Assembly: GCF_021764745.1 (NCBI RefSeq) | Contig: NZ_JAETXX010000004.1 | Location: 186,001 to 250,000 of the forward strand | DNA from: Joostella atrarenae | Lineage (GTDB): Bacteria; Bacteroidota; Bacteroidia; Flavobacteriales; Flavobacteriaceae | Reading direction: 5' to 3' | Length of the DNA stretch: 64,000 nucleotides | In this document: in pieces, positions 17,657 to 27,424 of the stretch | Layout of the letters: every line of letters begins with the position of its first letter | How positions within the stretch are numbered: the first letter of the stretch is position 1 | Program-made: the position numbers and the translations under genes | Notes under the pieces: generated by a model | What the model saw: the letters and a program-made list of their open reading frames with translations, nothing else | The model's database searches: none | Told to the model about the DNA's origin: nothing

Positions 17657-18610
17657 CTAACCTTTAAAGACACCCATATTTGCATATTTATCCATACGTT
17701 GTGCAACCAAATCTTTTGGGGATAACTTTTCTAACTCCTCATAAACAGTTGTAATATATTTTGCAACCGTTTTAAAAGTAGTCTCCCTATCAGAATGCGC
17801 ACCTCCAAGAGGTTCTTTAATAATATCGTCTACGAGATGTAATTTCTTCATATCAGTAGCCGTTAATTTAAGCGCATCTGCTGCTTGTTCTTTATACTCC
17901 CAGCTTCTCCATAAGATAGATGAACAAGATTCTGGAGAGATTACAGAATACCAAGTATTCTCTAACATCATTACTTTATCTCCAACACCTATTCCTAAAG
18001 CTCCTCCAGAAGCACCTTCTCCAATAATCATTACAATAATTGGTACTTTAAGGCGTGTCATTTCCAATATATTTCTTGCAATAGCTTCTCCTTGCCCTCT
18101 TTCTTCAGCTTCAATTCCAGGATATGCTCCAGGAGTATCGATTAAAGAAACTACAGGAATCCCGAACTTCTCCGCCATCTTCATTAATCGCAATGCTTTA
18201 CGATATCCTTCAGGATTTGCCATACCGAAATTTCTGTATTGGCGAGTTTTAGTATTAAAACCTTTCTGCTGACCGATAAACATATAAGTCTGGTCTCCAA
18301 TTTTTCCAAGACCACCAATCATCGCTTTATCGTCTTTTACATTTCTATCACCGTGAAGTTCTAAAAATGTATCTCCGCAAATTGCTTTGATATAATCTAA
18401 TGTGTAAGGTCTTGAGGGATGCCTAGACAATTGTACTCGCTGCCAAGCAGTAAGATTTTTATATAAATCCTTTTTGGTTTTTTCTAATTTCTTTTCTAAT
18501 TGCTTGCAGGTATCAGAAACGTCAATATCGCTTTCTGATCCTAGAACTTTACATTTACCTAATTGCTCTTCAAGCTCTTTAATTGGTAACTCAAAATCTA
18601 AATACTCCAT
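17657..18610 (-). CDS. accA: Acetyl-CoA carboxylase carboxyltransferase subunit alpha
   Basis: AccA forms, with AccD, the carboxyltransferase that moves CO2 from biotin to acetyl-CoA in fatty-acid synthesis. The 317-residue protein has the coiled N-terminus and the crotonase-like core with [50 protein letters not shown] and [15 protein letters not shown], which form the CoA-binding and oxyanion regions. It is complete. A CAAATATA element (18640-18647, TATATTTG on the minus strand) could be its -7 box. Confidence 0.97.
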   Translation of the reverse strand: MEYLDFELPIKELEEQLGKCKVLGSESDIDVSDTCKQLEKKLEKTKKDLYKNLTAWQRVQLSRHPSRPYTLDYIKAICGDTFLELHGDRNVKDDKAMIGGLGKIGDQTYMFIGQQKGFNTKTRQYRNFGMANPEGYRKALRLMKMAEKFGIPVVSLIDTPGAYPGIEAEERGQGEAIARNILEMTRLKVPIIVMIIGEGASGGALGIGVGDKVMMLENTWYSVISPESCSSILWRSWEYKEQAADALKLTATDMKKLHLVDDIIKEPLGGAHSDRETTFKTVAKYITTVYEELEKLSPKDLVAQRMDKYANMGVFKG

Positions 18611-18657
18611 GAGTCTGTTTTGATAATTTTATTAGCTTACAAATATAAAACTTTAAA

Positions 18658-19560
18658 CTATTTAGCCTGCCTTACTAGCGCTTTTCTTTTTAACGAATTC
18701 TTTAAAATACCGTTTGCCAGTACTGTAGACAAAATAATTAATGCTCCTATATAAAAACCTTCACTCATTTTTTCGGATTCTCCCAAAATAATAAAGGCTA
18801 ATATAATTCCGTAGATAGGCTCCAAATTAATGGTAAGCATTACTGTATAAGGACTTATTAGCTTCATAACTTTTACAGATCCTATAAAAGCATATGCTGT
18901 ACAAATACTTCCTAATAACAATAAATACATCCAATCTGATGTCGAAAGTATAAAAAATTCTGGAGAGAAGCCCCCAGATATTAATAAATATAATGTTATA
19001 AATGCAACGCCGCTTCCTAGCTCATAAAAAGAGATTACAGATGGTTTATACTGTTTTGCCAGCTTACCATTTATTAATGAAAAAGTAGCAGAGAGCAAGG
19101 ACGATATAAGCGCTAGCCCTATTCCGAGGACATATTGGGTTTCTACATTAAATATAATATAAAGCCCCGCTATTACTATTAGTCCAAAAACAATTTCATA
19201 CCAAATCATTTTTCGTTTATAAATAATTGGTTCTAAAATAGCAGTAAAAAAAGCACCTGTAGAAATGGTTGCCAAGGTTACAGAAACATTAGAAACCTTA
19301 ATAGCTTTAAAAAAGGTAATCCAATGTAACGCTATTACAATTCCTGCAATAACAAATGTAATCAAGGCCTTTCTGGGCACTCGAAGGGATATTTTTTTGA
19401 AAGCTACGTAGAGCCACACAAAAAAAGTTGCCAATAACATTCTAAACCATACTAATGGAATTGCATCGATGGTTATTAGTGCACCAAGCACAGCTGTGAA
19501 CCCCCAAATGAACACTATTAAGTGCAAATGGAGATAATTTCTAAGTTTATCGTTTAGCAT
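18658..19560 (-). CDS. EamA/DMT-family transporter
   Basis: A 300-residue inner-membrane protein with about ten hydrophobic helices arranged as two EamA halves (about 10-140 and 150-290). Typical pieces are FIWGFTAVLGALITIDAIPLVW at the start and PIYGIILAFIILGE in the second half. The family exports small metabolites such as amino acids; the substrate cannot be read from sequence. Its start overlaps the end of the upstream LptF/G gene by 14 bases, so the two are translated together. Confidence 0.9.
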   Translation of the reverse strand: MLNDKLRNYLHLHLIVFIWGFTAVLGALITIDAIPLVWFRMLLATFFVWLYVAFKKISLRVPRKALITFVIAGIVIALHWITFFKAIKVSNVSVTLATISTGAFFTAILEPIIYKRKMIWYEIVFGLIVIAGLYIIFNVETQYVLGIGLALISSLLSATFSLINGKLAKQYKPSVISFYELGSGVAFITLYLLISGGFSPEFFILSTSDWMYLLLLGSICTAYAFIGSVKVMKLISPYTVMLTINLEPIYGIILAFIILGESEKMSEGFYIGALIILSTVLANGILKNSLKRKALVRQAK

Positions 19561-20626
19561 TATTTAATAAGTAGATAGCAAGGAAACCAAATAAAATGTT
19601 AGGAATGGCAACAGCCAGAAGCGGATTAAAATCGGATTGCTCTGCCATGGTACCAAAAACTTTATCAAAGAATATATATATAAAAGCCAATGAAATTCCT
19701 ACGGCTAGATTAACTCCCATTCCACCTCTACGCTTCATAGAAGATACAGAAACGGCAATAATGGTAAGAATGAATGCAGAAATAGGCAAACTCCATCGCT
19801 TATATTTTACTACTAAATAGGTATTAATATTTGCAGCTCCTTTTTTTCGTTGCTGCTCTATAAAATCATTTAACTCAAATAAATTTTTTGTTTCAGCAAC
19901 ATAAGAAACAGGTGTTAAATCGTCTAGATCAAATTCAAATAAACTATCGAGTCGGTTTTTCTTCTCCAGTATATCATCATTTTCCCCTACGTTTCGCTTT
20001 ACATATCCTGCCAAACGGTAGGTACTATCTTTTTCAATCCAACGGATGTTACTTGCTTTTATCTTATAAGTAAGTTCATTGCCCTCAAAATGCTCTAAAG
20101 TAAAATTATACCCAATCTTAGTACTAGGAGAAAAACTACTCACATAGATATATTCATTATCATTAATCTGATTGAATATATTATTTGTTTCACGATCTTT
20201 ATCACGACCTCCCTTTAAGTATTTTATCCTAAAATCGTTATAACCTTCACTTGCTTTAGGCACAATGAACATCCCCATTACAAATGAAAACACAGCTATA
20301 ATAGAAGCTCCAATAAAATAAGGTCTTAGAAATCGCCAAAAAGATATCCCAGAACTTAAAATGGCTATCACTTCTGTGTTATTTGCCAATTTGGAGGTAA
20401 ACCATATAATAGACAAGAAAAGGAAAATAGGAAAAAGTAAGCTTGCAAAATAGAATGTAAAATCAATATAATATTCCAAAATAGCAGAAGCTGGCGCTTC
20501 ATTAACTATCATCTTATCGATTTTTTCAGATACATCGATCATGATTCCGATAGGAACAAACAACATAATCATCACAAAAAAGGTAGCCAAATACCTTTTT
20601 AGAATATACCAATCTATAATCTTCAC
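19547..20626 (-). CDS. LptF/LptG-family permease (YjgP/YjgQ)
   Basis: A subunit of the LptB2FG ABC transporter that extracts lipopolysaccharide from the inner membrane. Three helices lie at the N-terminus (about 12-110, starting DWYILKRYLATFF) and three at the C-terminus (about 280-355), separated by a periplasmic beta-jellyroll region (about 135-265). At 359 residues it is normal for Bacteroidota. I cannot tell LptF from LptG. The pairing with an EamA gene is probably just operon packing. Confidence 0.88.
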   Translation of the reverse strand: MKIIDWYILKRYLATFFVMIMLFVPIGIMIDVSEKIDKMIVNEAPASAILEYYIDFTFYFASLLFPIFLFLSIIWFTSKLANNTEVIAILSSGISFWRFLRPYFIGASIIAVFSFVMGMFIVPKASEGYNDFRIKYLKGGRDKDRETNNIFNQINDNEYIYVSSFSPSTKIGYNFTLEHFEGNELTYKIKASNIRWIEKDSTYRLAGYVKRNVGENDDILEKKNRLDSLFEFDLDDLTPVSYVAETKNLFELNDFIEQQRKKGAANINTYLVVKYKRWSLPISAFILTIIAVSVSSMKRRGGMGVNLAVGISLAFIYIFFDKVFGTMAEQSDFNPLLAVAIPNILFGFLAIYLLNNAKR

Positions 20627-20724
20627 TTGCTCTTTGTTTCGGGGTTTTAGGTTTTTATATCTCGACTACGCTATGCAAAACAGCAGTTAACTTAAAACTT
20701 ACTAATTTCTATTCAATAAAAAAA

Positions 20725-21855
20725 TTACAACCTTTTATCCATTTGTTTAACCATCATATCTTTCCACTGCGTAAAATCTCCCGCTAAGATATGTTTTCTT
20801 GCTTCACGAACCAACCATAAATAAAATCCTAAATTATGAATTGTTGCAATCTGCTTACCAAGGTATTCATTAGCAGCAAATAAGTGTCGCAAATATGCTT
20901 TTGTATAATATGTATCAACATCAGTAATAGCCATATCATCAATAGGAGAAAAATCTGCTTCCCACTTTTTATTCTTTATATTTATAGTTCCGTGTGCCGT
21001 AAACAACATTCCGTTTCTAGCATTTCTCGTCGGCATCACACAATCAAACATATCGACTCCCAATGCTATATTTTCTAATATATTAATTGGAGTTCCAACC
21101 CCCATTAAATATCGAGGTTTATCTTCAGGAAGGATATCACAAACAACTTCTGTCATCGCATACATCTCTTCCGCAGGCTCACCTACAGAAAGTCCACCAA
21201 TAGCATTTCCTTTAGCTCCAGAATTTGCAATATATTCAGCAGATTGTTTTCTTAAATCTTTATAAGTAGACCCTTGAACAATAGGAAAAAGCGTTTGCTC
21301 ATATCCATATTTATCAGGTGTATCGTTAAAACGTTTTATACATCGATCCAACCAACGATGTGTCATATGCATAGAACGTTTTGCGTAATTATAATCACAT
21401 GGATATGGAGTACATTCATCAAAAGCCATGATAATATCTGCTCCGATGGTTCTTTGAATATCCATTACATTTTCAGGAGTAAAAAAATGATAAGAACCAT
21501 CAATATGACTCTTAAATTTCACTCCTTCTTCTTTAATCTTTCTATTTGCTGATAAAGAATACACTTGATACCCTCCACTATCAGTTAAAATATTTCGATC
21601 CCAATTCATAAATTTATGAAGACCACCTGCGGCTTCAATAATAGATGTTTTAGGACGTAGGTATAAATGATATGTATTTCCTAGAATAATATCCGGATTG
21701 ATATCTTCTTTTAATTCTCTTTGATGCACCCCTTTTACTGTTGCAACAGTTCCCACTGGCATGAAAATAGGTGTTTCTATCGCTCCATGATCAGTTGTTA
21801 CTACTCCTGCTCTTGCCTTACTTCCGGCATCTTTTCCATGTATCTTAAAATCCAT
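20725..21855 (-). CDS. tgt: tRNA-guanine transglycosylase
   Basis: Tgt exchanges G34 for preQ1 in GUN-anticodon tRNAs on the way to queuosine. D92 (TDSGGYQVYS) and the nucleophile D271 (MFDCVMPTRNARNG) are present, as are GGLSVGEP and IHNLGFYLWLVREARKHI. The usual CxCxxC zinc ligands are absent: between SPIDD and KAYLRHL the sequence is MAITDVDTYYT with no Cys. The His of the zinc site (H340) remains. It is 376 residues and otherwise complete. The zinc-less form is probably a clade trait rather than damage. Confidence 0.95.
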   Translation of the reverse strand: MDFKIHGKDAGSKARAGVVTTDHGAIETPIFMPVGTVATVKGVHQRELKEDINPDIILGNTYHLYLRPKTSIIEAAGGLHKFMNWDRNILTDSGGYQVYSLSANRKIKEEGVKFKSHIDGSYHFFTPENVMDIQRTIGADIIMAFDECTPYPCDYNYAKRSMHMTHRWLDRCIKRFNDTPDKYGYEQTLFPIVQGSTYKDLRKQSAEYIANSGAKGNAIGGLSVGEPAEEMYAMTEVVCDILPEDKPRYLMGVGTPINILENIALGVDMFDCVMPTRNARNGMLFTAHGTINIKNKKWEADFSPIDDMAITDVDTYYTKAYLRHLFAANEYLGKQIATIHNLGFYLWLVREARKHILAGDFTQWKDMMVKQMDKRL

Positions 21856-22046
21856 TATTCTTTAGGGTATTTGGATATTTAGAATCGAGTTTATAAAAGT
21901 CAATTCTAAAGCAATCCATTTATCTTTATAACGTATGTCTTAATTTCGAATTTGCAAAGATAATCAACAAAGTTGCTATTTCTTCATAAAGAACACCTAA
22001 AACCTTACATTTAAAACAAATATATAGAATATGTGTGCTTAATTAC

Positions 22047-22077
22047 TTTGCTATAGTCTATTAAAGGTTTATTTTTG
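22047..22077 (+). promoter_or_regulatory. Bacteroidota-type promoter for the transketolase genes
   Basis: TTTG at 22047-22050, 19 bases, then TATTTTTG at 22070-22077. It fits the TTG/TAnnTTTG consensus and lies 27 bases before the ATG at 22105. Confidence 0.65.
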
Positions 22078-22104
22078 TTTATGATAATTAATTAACAATT
22101 ACAG

Positions 22105-22950
22105 ATGCCAGATACAAAAAAATTAAACGAATTAACAACCCAAGTAAGAAGGGATATTGTAAGGATGGTGCATAAAGTAAGCTCAGGACACCCTGGAGGT
22201 TCTTTAGGATGTACAGAGTTTCTTGTAGCATTGTATAACGAAGTAATGGAGATTGACACCGACTTTAAAATGGACGGTGTTGGAGAAGATTTATTTTTCC
22301 TATCCAATGGTCATATTTCTCCAGTTTTCTATAGCGTATTAGCAAGAAGAGGTTACTTCCCTGTGGAAGAATTAAATACATTCAGACTTTTAGATTCTCG
22401 TTTACAAGGACATCCAACTACACATGAAGGATTACCTGGAATTAGAATCGCATCTGGTTCTTTAGGACAAGGAATGTCTGTAGCAATTGGAGCTGCTTTA
22501 TCTAAAAAATTAAATAATGACAATCATTTAATTTATAGTTTACATGGAGATGGAGAGCTTCAAGAAGGACAAAATTGGGAAGCAATTATGTATGCTGCTG
22601 GTAAAAAAGTAGATAATTATATTGCTACGATCGACCTTAATGGTGAGCAAATCGATGGTTCTACAGATGAAGTACTTCCTATGGGAAATATCAAAGCTAA
22701 ATTTGAAGCTTTTGGTTGGGATGTTATGGTTGTAGAAAAAGGTAATGACCTTGAAGCAATTATTGCAGCTCTTAAGGAAGCAAAAACTCGTACTGGAAAA
22801 GGAAAACCTGTTTGTATTTTATTACACACTATTATGGGTAATGGAGTAGATTTCATGATGGGATCTAATGCATGGCACGGTAAAGCACCAAACGATGAGC
22901 AATTAGAAAAAGCATTGGCTCAAAATCCTGAGACATTAGGAGATTATTAA
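22105..22950 (+). CDS. Transketolase, N-terminal (TPP-binding) subunit
   Basis: One half of a split transketolase. It carries the TPP diphosphate motif GDGELQEGQNW (148-158) and the early histidines of the family (SSGHPGG at 27-33, SNGHIS at 67-72). It should form a heterodimer with the product of the next gene and transfer two-carbon units in the pentose phosphate pathway. At 281 residues it is the normal size for the split form. The next gene starts 43 bases on, on the same strand. Confidence 0.93.
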   Translation: MPDTKKLNELTTQVRRDIVRMVHKVSSGHPGGSLGCTEFLVALYNEVMEIDTDFKMDGVGEDLFFLSNGHISPVFYSVLARRGYFPVEELNTFRLLDSRLQGHPTTHEGLPGIRIASGSLGQGMSVAIGAALSKKLNNDNHLIYSLHGDGELQEGQNWEAIMYAAGKKVDNYIATIDLNGEQIDGSTDEVLPMGNIKAKFEAFGWDVMVVEKGNDLEAIIAALKEAKTRTGKGKPVCILLHTIMGNGVDFMMGSNAWHGKAPNDEQLEKALAQNPETLGDY

Positions 22951-22993
22951 TCCATTGCAGTAAAAACTAATTGTAAACAAAGAAATTAAAGAG

Positions 22994-23947
22994 ATGAAAA
23001 AATACACATATACAGAAAAAATAGATACACGAAGTGGATTTGGAGCTGGACTAACAGAATTAGGACGTACAAATCCTAATGTAGTTGCTCTTTGTGCTGA
23101 TTTAGTGGGATCTTTAAAAATGGCAGATTTCATTAAAGAGAATCCTGAGAGATTTTTCCAAATCGGAATTGCTGAAGCAAACATGATGGGAATTGCCGCA
23201 GGATTAACTATTGGTGGGAAAATTCCTTTTACAGGCACTTTCGCTAACTTTTCTACGGGAAGGGTATACGACCAAATAAGACAATCTATAGCTTATTCTG
23301 ATAAAAACGTAAAAATTTGTGCTTCTCACGCTGGATTAACGCTTGGTGAAGATGGAGCTACACATCAAATTTTAGAGGATATCGGATTAATGAAAATGCT
23401 TCCTGGAATGACTGTTATCAATCCTTGTGATTTTAACCAAACAAAGGCAGCTACAATTGCTATTGCAGAACATGAAGGGCCTGTTTATTTACGTTTTGGA
23501 CGTCCTGCTGTTCCAAATTTTACTCCTGCTGATCAAAAATTTGAAATCGGAAAGGCTGTAAAGATTAATGACGGTTCTGATGTTACCATTATTGCTACAG
23601 GTCATCTTGTATGGGAAGCTATCTTAGCTGGTGAAGAACTTGCTAAGCAAGGAATTTCTGCTGATATCTTAGACATCCACACTATAAAACCTTTAGATGA
23701 AGAGGCTATTATTGCTTCTGTTGCAAAAACTGGTTGTGTTGTTACTGCTGAAGAGCATAACTTCTTAGGAGGACTTGGAGAGAGTGTAGCTAGAACATTA
23801 GCGTTAAACAACCCTACACCGCAGGAGTTTGTTGCTACTCTAGATACTTTTGGAGAAAGTGGAACTCCAGCTCAATTAATGGATAAGTACGGCCTAAATA
23901 GTGAAGCTATTGTTAAAGCTGTTACAAAAGTGTTAAAAAGAAAATAA
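22994..23947 (+). CDS. Transketolase, C-terminal (pyrimidine-binding) subunit
   Basis: The second half of the split transketolase, with the pyrimidine-binding domain followed by the C-terminal regulatory domain. E61 in FFQIGIAEANMMG is the TPP-activating Glu, and ASHAGLTLGEDGATHQ and DVTIIATGHLVWEA are family signatures. It is 317 residues and complete. It needs the N-terminal subunit directly upstream for a full active site. It is part of the same transcript and is followed 51 bases later by a membrane-barrel gene. Confidence 0.93.
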   Translation: MKKYTYTEKIDTRSGFGAGLTELGRTNPNVVALCADLVGSLKMADFIKENPERFFQIGIAEANMMGIAAGLTIGGKIPFTGTFANFSTGRVYDQIRQSIAYSDKNVKICASHAGLTLGEDGATHQILEDIGLMKMLPGMTVINPCDFNQTKAATIAIAEHEGPVYLRFGRPAVPNFTPADQKFEIGKAVKINDGSDVTIIATGHLVWEAILAGEELAKQGISADILDIHTIKPLDEEAIIASVAKTGCVVTAEEHNFLGGLGESVARTLALNNPTPQEFVATLDTFGESGTPAQLMDKYGLNSEAIVKAVTKVLKRK

Positions 23948-23998
23948 ACAGAAAGTATTTCAGTTTACAATCTTAGAAACCACTTAAAAATAACAAAA

Positions 23999-24589
23999 AT
24001 GAAAAAGACACTTTTAATTATCTGTCTATTGGCAGGTTTTACAAGTTTTGCACAATCTGGATCTGGATTCGGACTAAAAGGAGGACTTAACTTTAATTCT
24101 AACGGAGATATCTCTGATGCATACGGAGTTCAAGACATAGGATCGGATACTAATGTAGGTTTCCATATCGGAGGATTTGGAAAGCTTGAGTTTGGCACAC
24201 TATATTTTAGACCAGAATTAGTTTATACAAAAACAAAATCTAAGTATGAAAATAATGCATACGATGGTAAATTTGATATGAGTAAATTAGATGCGCCTCT
24301 ATTGGTTGGATGGAATCTAATTGGACCTGTTCATATTTTTGCTGGTCCTTCATTACAATACATATTAGATACAGACCTTGATGATGTTGAATTAGAAGAC
24401 GTAGAAAATGATTTTACAGTAGGACTTAATATGGGTGTTGGTGTAAATCTAGGAGAAAAACTAGGAGTTGACCTTCGCTACGAAAGAGGTTTTAGTGACA
24501 ACGAAGCTGAGTTTACTGGCTTAGAAGGCACTGGAAGAATCGACACTAGACCATCTCAACTTATATTGAGTTTATCAGTGAAATTATAA
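23999..24589 (+). CDS. Outer-membrane beta-barrel protein (PorT/OmpW-like size class)
   Basis: A 196-residue secreted barrel. The signal peptide is residues 1-19 (MKKTLLIICLLAGFTSFAQ). The rest alternates polar and hydrophobic residues with glycine-rich turns (GFGLKGGLNFNSNG, GFHIGGFGKLEFG, LRYERGFSDNE), and the end is LILSLSVKL, a typical last strand. It belongs to the broad Bacteroidota outer-membrane barrel families; no specific ligand is readable. It may be transcribed with the transketolase genes and ends at a strong terminator. Confidence 0.82.
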   Translation: MKKTLLIICLLAGFTSFAQSGSGFGLKGGLNFNSNGDISDAYGVQDIGSDTNVGFHIGGFGKLEFGTLYFRPELVYTKTKSKYENNAYDGKFDMSKLDAPLLVGWNLIGPVHIFAGPSLQYILDTDLDDVELEDVENDFTVGLNMGVGVNLGEKLGVDLRYERGFSDNEAEFTGLEGTGRIDTRPSQLILSLSVKL

Positions 24590-24610
24590 TTCACATAAAT
24601 TCTTTAGACA

Positions 24611-24643
24611 AAAAAAATCCAGCGATATCGCTGGATTTTTTTT
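24611..24643. terminator. Bidirectional terminator
   Basis: The perfect palindrome AATCCAGCGATATCGCTGGATT is flanked by A-run and T-run. It serves the barrel gene (plus) and the FKBP gene (minus), which converge here. Confidence 0.92.
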
Positions 24644-24664
24644 GTTCTATTATTTCTAAACTTA

Positions 24665-25597
24665 TTATCCTCCAACACGTGGATCTGGATCTAAATAATC
24701 TGGAATTCCATCTCCGTCAGAATCATCTACAACGCCATCTTCATCGTAATCATATTCATATTTAGTTAAAACTCCATCTCCATCATCGTCTGCATCTTGG
24801 TAATTTGCAATTCCATCTTCGTCTGTATCATCGTTTCTAGGATCTCCATCACCGTCTACATCTTCTAAATGACTTGGAATTCCATCTGGAGAAGAGCTAG
24901 ACTGGGTAGATGAAATTAACACAACATCTTCATCTAATTCATTAAATTGTAATAAATCCATTTTAAAAATTAACGGACTGTATGCTGGGATTCCAGATTG
25001 AGCAGTACTAAAGTAACCCAAACCGGAAGGCATAAATACTGCTCCTATTCCGTAGTCTTGAACCCAATCAATCGTTCCATCTGGATTATCTGTATATGTA
25101 GTTCCAGTTTTTAATTTTGGATAAACAGCTCCAAAACCAGTAATAACCCCTAAAGTACTAAACACAGTTTCTACATTAGAAGCATCAAAAACCTCTCCTG
25201 TCATTAAGCTTCCCTCATATCTTGTTACTACTTGATGCCCCAATAAAGGACTCTCCCCAACACCTTCTCTTGCTATTAAATAATATAATGTATGATTTAC
25301 ATCTTGAAATTCTATAATCTCCTCCTCCACTTGATCTATTAGAGGAGTTTTATCAATATTATCTCCAGCAATCGTATCAAAAACTATTTTATAATCAAAA
25401 TCTGCAGATGGGCTTTCAAATTCTTCGTAATTATAAAAGTGAGTTTGTAAATACAATTGTAATTCTGCATCATCTTCAGCCTCAACCTCAGCTACATCTC
25501 TTACTTCTATTGTTGTCCCACTATCATCGTCATCATTATTACATGCAAAAAACAAACACGTAAATAACAAAACAGGCATTAAAATTTTAATCTTCAT
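24665..25597 (-). CDS. FKBP-type peptidyl-prolyl isomerase lipoprotein with Asp-rich tail
   Basis: About 310 residues. A lipoprotein signal ends at LLFTCLFFAC, then an Asp-rich linker. The middle is an FKBP-like domain (about 110-225; signatures TRYEGSLMTGEVFDAS and GIGAVFMPSGLGYFS), as in flavobacterial gliding-associated FKBPs. The last 70 residues are Asp-rich repeats such as DVDGDGDPRNDD and DGIPDYLDPD, resembling thrombospondin type 3 calcium-binding units. It probably folds proteins in the periplasm or at the surface. The ATG at 25597 is chosen over a TTG just upstream. Confidence 0.86.
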   Translation of the reverse strand: MKIKILMPVLLFTCLFFACNNDDDDSGTTIEVRDVAEVEAEDDAELQLYLQTHFYNYEEFESPSADFDYKIVFDTIAGDNIDKTPLIDQVEEEIIEFQDVNHTLYYLIAREGVGESPLLGHQVVTRYEGSLMTGEVFDASNVETVFSTLGVITGFGAVYPKLKTGTTYTDNPDGTIDWVQDYGIGAVFMPSGLGYFSTAQSGIPAYSPLIFKMDLLQFNELDEDVVLISSTQSSSSPDGIPSHLEDVDGDGDPRNDDTDEDGIANYQDADDDGDGVLTKYEYDYDEDGVVDDSDGDGIPDYLDPDPRVGG

Positions 25598-25708
25598 CAA
25601 ATTTGATTTTATTATGTATATTAATATATTCCATAAATTCAGGTGCGCAAGATACTATTTTCTAGTATTTTTGCTTCAACCATTAACGAAATTTTTTAAA
25701 TTAGTGAT

Positions 25709-26101
25709 ATGCGTATTGATAAGTATTTATGGTGTATTCGGTATTTTAAAACTAGAAGTATTGCTACCGAAGCCTGTAAGAAGGGACATGTAAAAATAAA
25801 TGATCAGAAAGTAAAGCCATCTCGCGATGTTTTTCCTACTGATAAAATAGAACTTCGCAAAAATCAAATTAACTATCAAATCAAAGTTTTAGATCTTCCA
25901 GATAGTCGCGTGGGTGCCAAAATAGTAGATATATACAGAAAAGACATTACTCCAAAAGAAGCCTTTGAACATGCTGACCTTTTAAAATATTCTAAGGATT
26001 ACTATCGCAAAAAAGGAACTGGAAGACCTACAAAAAAAGATCGTAGAGATATAGATGACTACAAAGAAGATGGAGCAGAAACTAGCTTTCCTATTGAATA
26101 A
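25709..26101 (+). CDS. S4-domain RNA-binding protein (HslR/Hsp15-like)
   Basis: A 130-residue protein with an S4 domain at the N-terminus (MRIDKYLWCIRYFKTRSIATEACKKGHV, then INDQKVKPSRDV). The Hsp15 family binds stalled 50S subunits that carry peptidyl-tRNA, and the same fold is used by other RNA binders. The C-terminus is basic, then acidic (KKGTGRPTKKDRRDIDDYKED), as in flavobacterial members. A TATTTTTG element at 25666-25673 is a possible -7 box. Confidence 0.88.
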   Translation: MRIDKYLWCIRYFKTRSIATEACKKGHVKINDQKVKPSRDVFPTDKIELRKNQINYQIKVLDLPDSRVGAKIVDIYRKDITPKEAFEHADLLKYSKDYYRKKGTGRPTKKDRRDIDDYKEDGAETSFPIE

Positions 26102-26259
26102 CAGAAATTGAGTATAAACGTTGATTTATAGTGAAACAAACACAAAATTAAAGAGTTGGTCTACCGATAACTTTTTTACTGAACACTACAAATTGGAAAC
26201 TGAATTTTGATCACTTATTTACTACCAAACTTTATTATCTTTGATAAAAAATATTTGTA

Positions 26260-26763
26260 ATGACAACTCAACAGAATAAGATTCTAAACCACAACGAAAT
26301 CGAACATAAAATTAAGCGTATAGCTTATCAAATTTATGAGACTTATGTTGATGAAGAAGAGATTATCATAGCTGGAATTGCTTCAAGCGGGCTTGAGTTT
26401 GCAAAAAAAATAAATACTGCCATTACAGAAATATCAGATATCAAAACTACTTTCTGCGAAGTTAATATTGACAAAGAAAACCTCCTTAGTCCAATTAAAA
26501 CATCTCTTACTGAAGAAGAATATCAAAACAAAGCTGTTATTCTTGTGGATGATGTTTTAAATTCTGGTGGAACACTTATTTATGGAGTAAAACATTTTTT
26601 GAATGTTCCCTTAAAAAAACTTAAAACCGTAGTTCTTGTTGATAGAAATCATAAAAGATACCCTGTAAAAGCTGATTTTAAAGGAATTTCCCTTTCCACC
26701 TCACTACAAGAACATGTAGATGTTGTTTTCGAAAAGGGAAATGATGCCGTTTATTTAGGCTAG
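26260..26763 (+). CDS. PRTase-fold phosphoribosyltransferase (PyrR-like)
   Basis: A 167-residue type I phosphoribosyltransferase fold. The PRPP loop is AVILVDDVLNSGGTLIYG (92-109) with D97/D98. It resembles PyrR in length and motif but shows no RNA-binding partner nearby, and there is no pyrimidine operon here, so a salvage or unknown role is equally possible. A clean -7 element, TATCTTTG, is at 26236-26243. Its end overlaps the convergent aroK stop by 9 bases. Confidence 0.8.
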   Translation: MTTQQNKILNHNEIEHKIKRIAYQIYETYVDEEEIIIAGIASSGLEFAKKINTAITEISDIKTTFCEVNIDKENLLSPIKTSLTEEEYQNKAVILVDDVLNSGGTLIYGVKHFLNVPLKKLKTVVLVDRNHKRYPVKADFKGISLSTSLQEHVDVVFEKGNDAVYLG

Positions 26764-27270
26764 TTTTTCTTCAATCTTATGCACTATCTCCTCTGGAGTT
26801 TCATCATTTACGGAAATAATATGATGTGCTCTTAAATAATAGAAATTCCTCTCAAAAAGATGTTTTCTAATAAACTCAGATAATTCAGCATCTGCTATAT
26901 CTTTTATAAGCGGTCTTTGCGCCTTTTCATGTTTTAAACGCTTTTCTAAAACATCTACAGAGAGCTTTAAATAAAATACATTTTCCGTAGCGTTTAAGAC
27001 AACATCCATATTGTTCCCAAAACACGGTGTTCCTCCTCCCAAAGAAACTACAGCATCAGGTTTTGCATTCAATAATTCTGATAGATACAATGTTTCTTTC
27101 TTTCTAAAATATATCTCACCCTTCTGCGAAAAGATTTCAGGAATAGATAAACCTTCCTTTTTTTCGATATATTCATCAAAATCTATAAACGCTAAATCGT
27201 TCTTTTTTGCTAATATTTTACCAATTGTAGATTTCCCACTACCCATATATCCTATTAAAACCTGAATCAT
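26755..27270 (-). CDS. aroK: Shikimate kinase
   Basis: AroK phosphorylates shikimate at O3 in aromatic amino acid synthesis. The P-loop is GYMGSGKST (7-15), the shikimate-binding Asp is in FIDFDEYIE (about 34), GGGTPC holds the conserved glycines and AQRPLI the lid Arg. It is 171 residues and complete. It is convergent with the phosphoribosyltransferase gene, with overlapping ends. Confidence 0.95.
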   Translation of the reverse strand: MIQVLIGYMGSGKSTIGKILAKKNDLAFIDFDEYIEKKEGLSIPEIFSQKGEIYFRKKETLYLSELLNAKPDAVVSLGGGTPCFGNNMDVVLNATENVFYLKLSVDVLEKRLKHEKAQRPLIKDIADAELSEFIRKHLFERNFYYLRAHHIISVNDETPEEIVHKIEEKLA

Positions 27271-27346
27271 TTATTTTACAATTTATTAATTTTCACTGAT
27301 TTACATATTCAACTCAAAAAAAAGACAAATTTATAGTAAAAATGGC

Positions 27347-27376
27347 TTGAATAATAAATAAATCATCTTATATTTG
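27347..27376 (+). promoter_or_regulatory. Promoter for the first tRNA-Lys
   Basis: TTG at 27347-27349, 19 bases, then TATATTTG at 27369-27376: a textbook Bacteroidota promoter 48 bases before the tRNA. Confidence 0.75.
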
Positions 27377-27424
27377 CACCCGCTAACAGGAAAAGTTAGC
27401 AACGTACTTTTAACATTACGTAAT

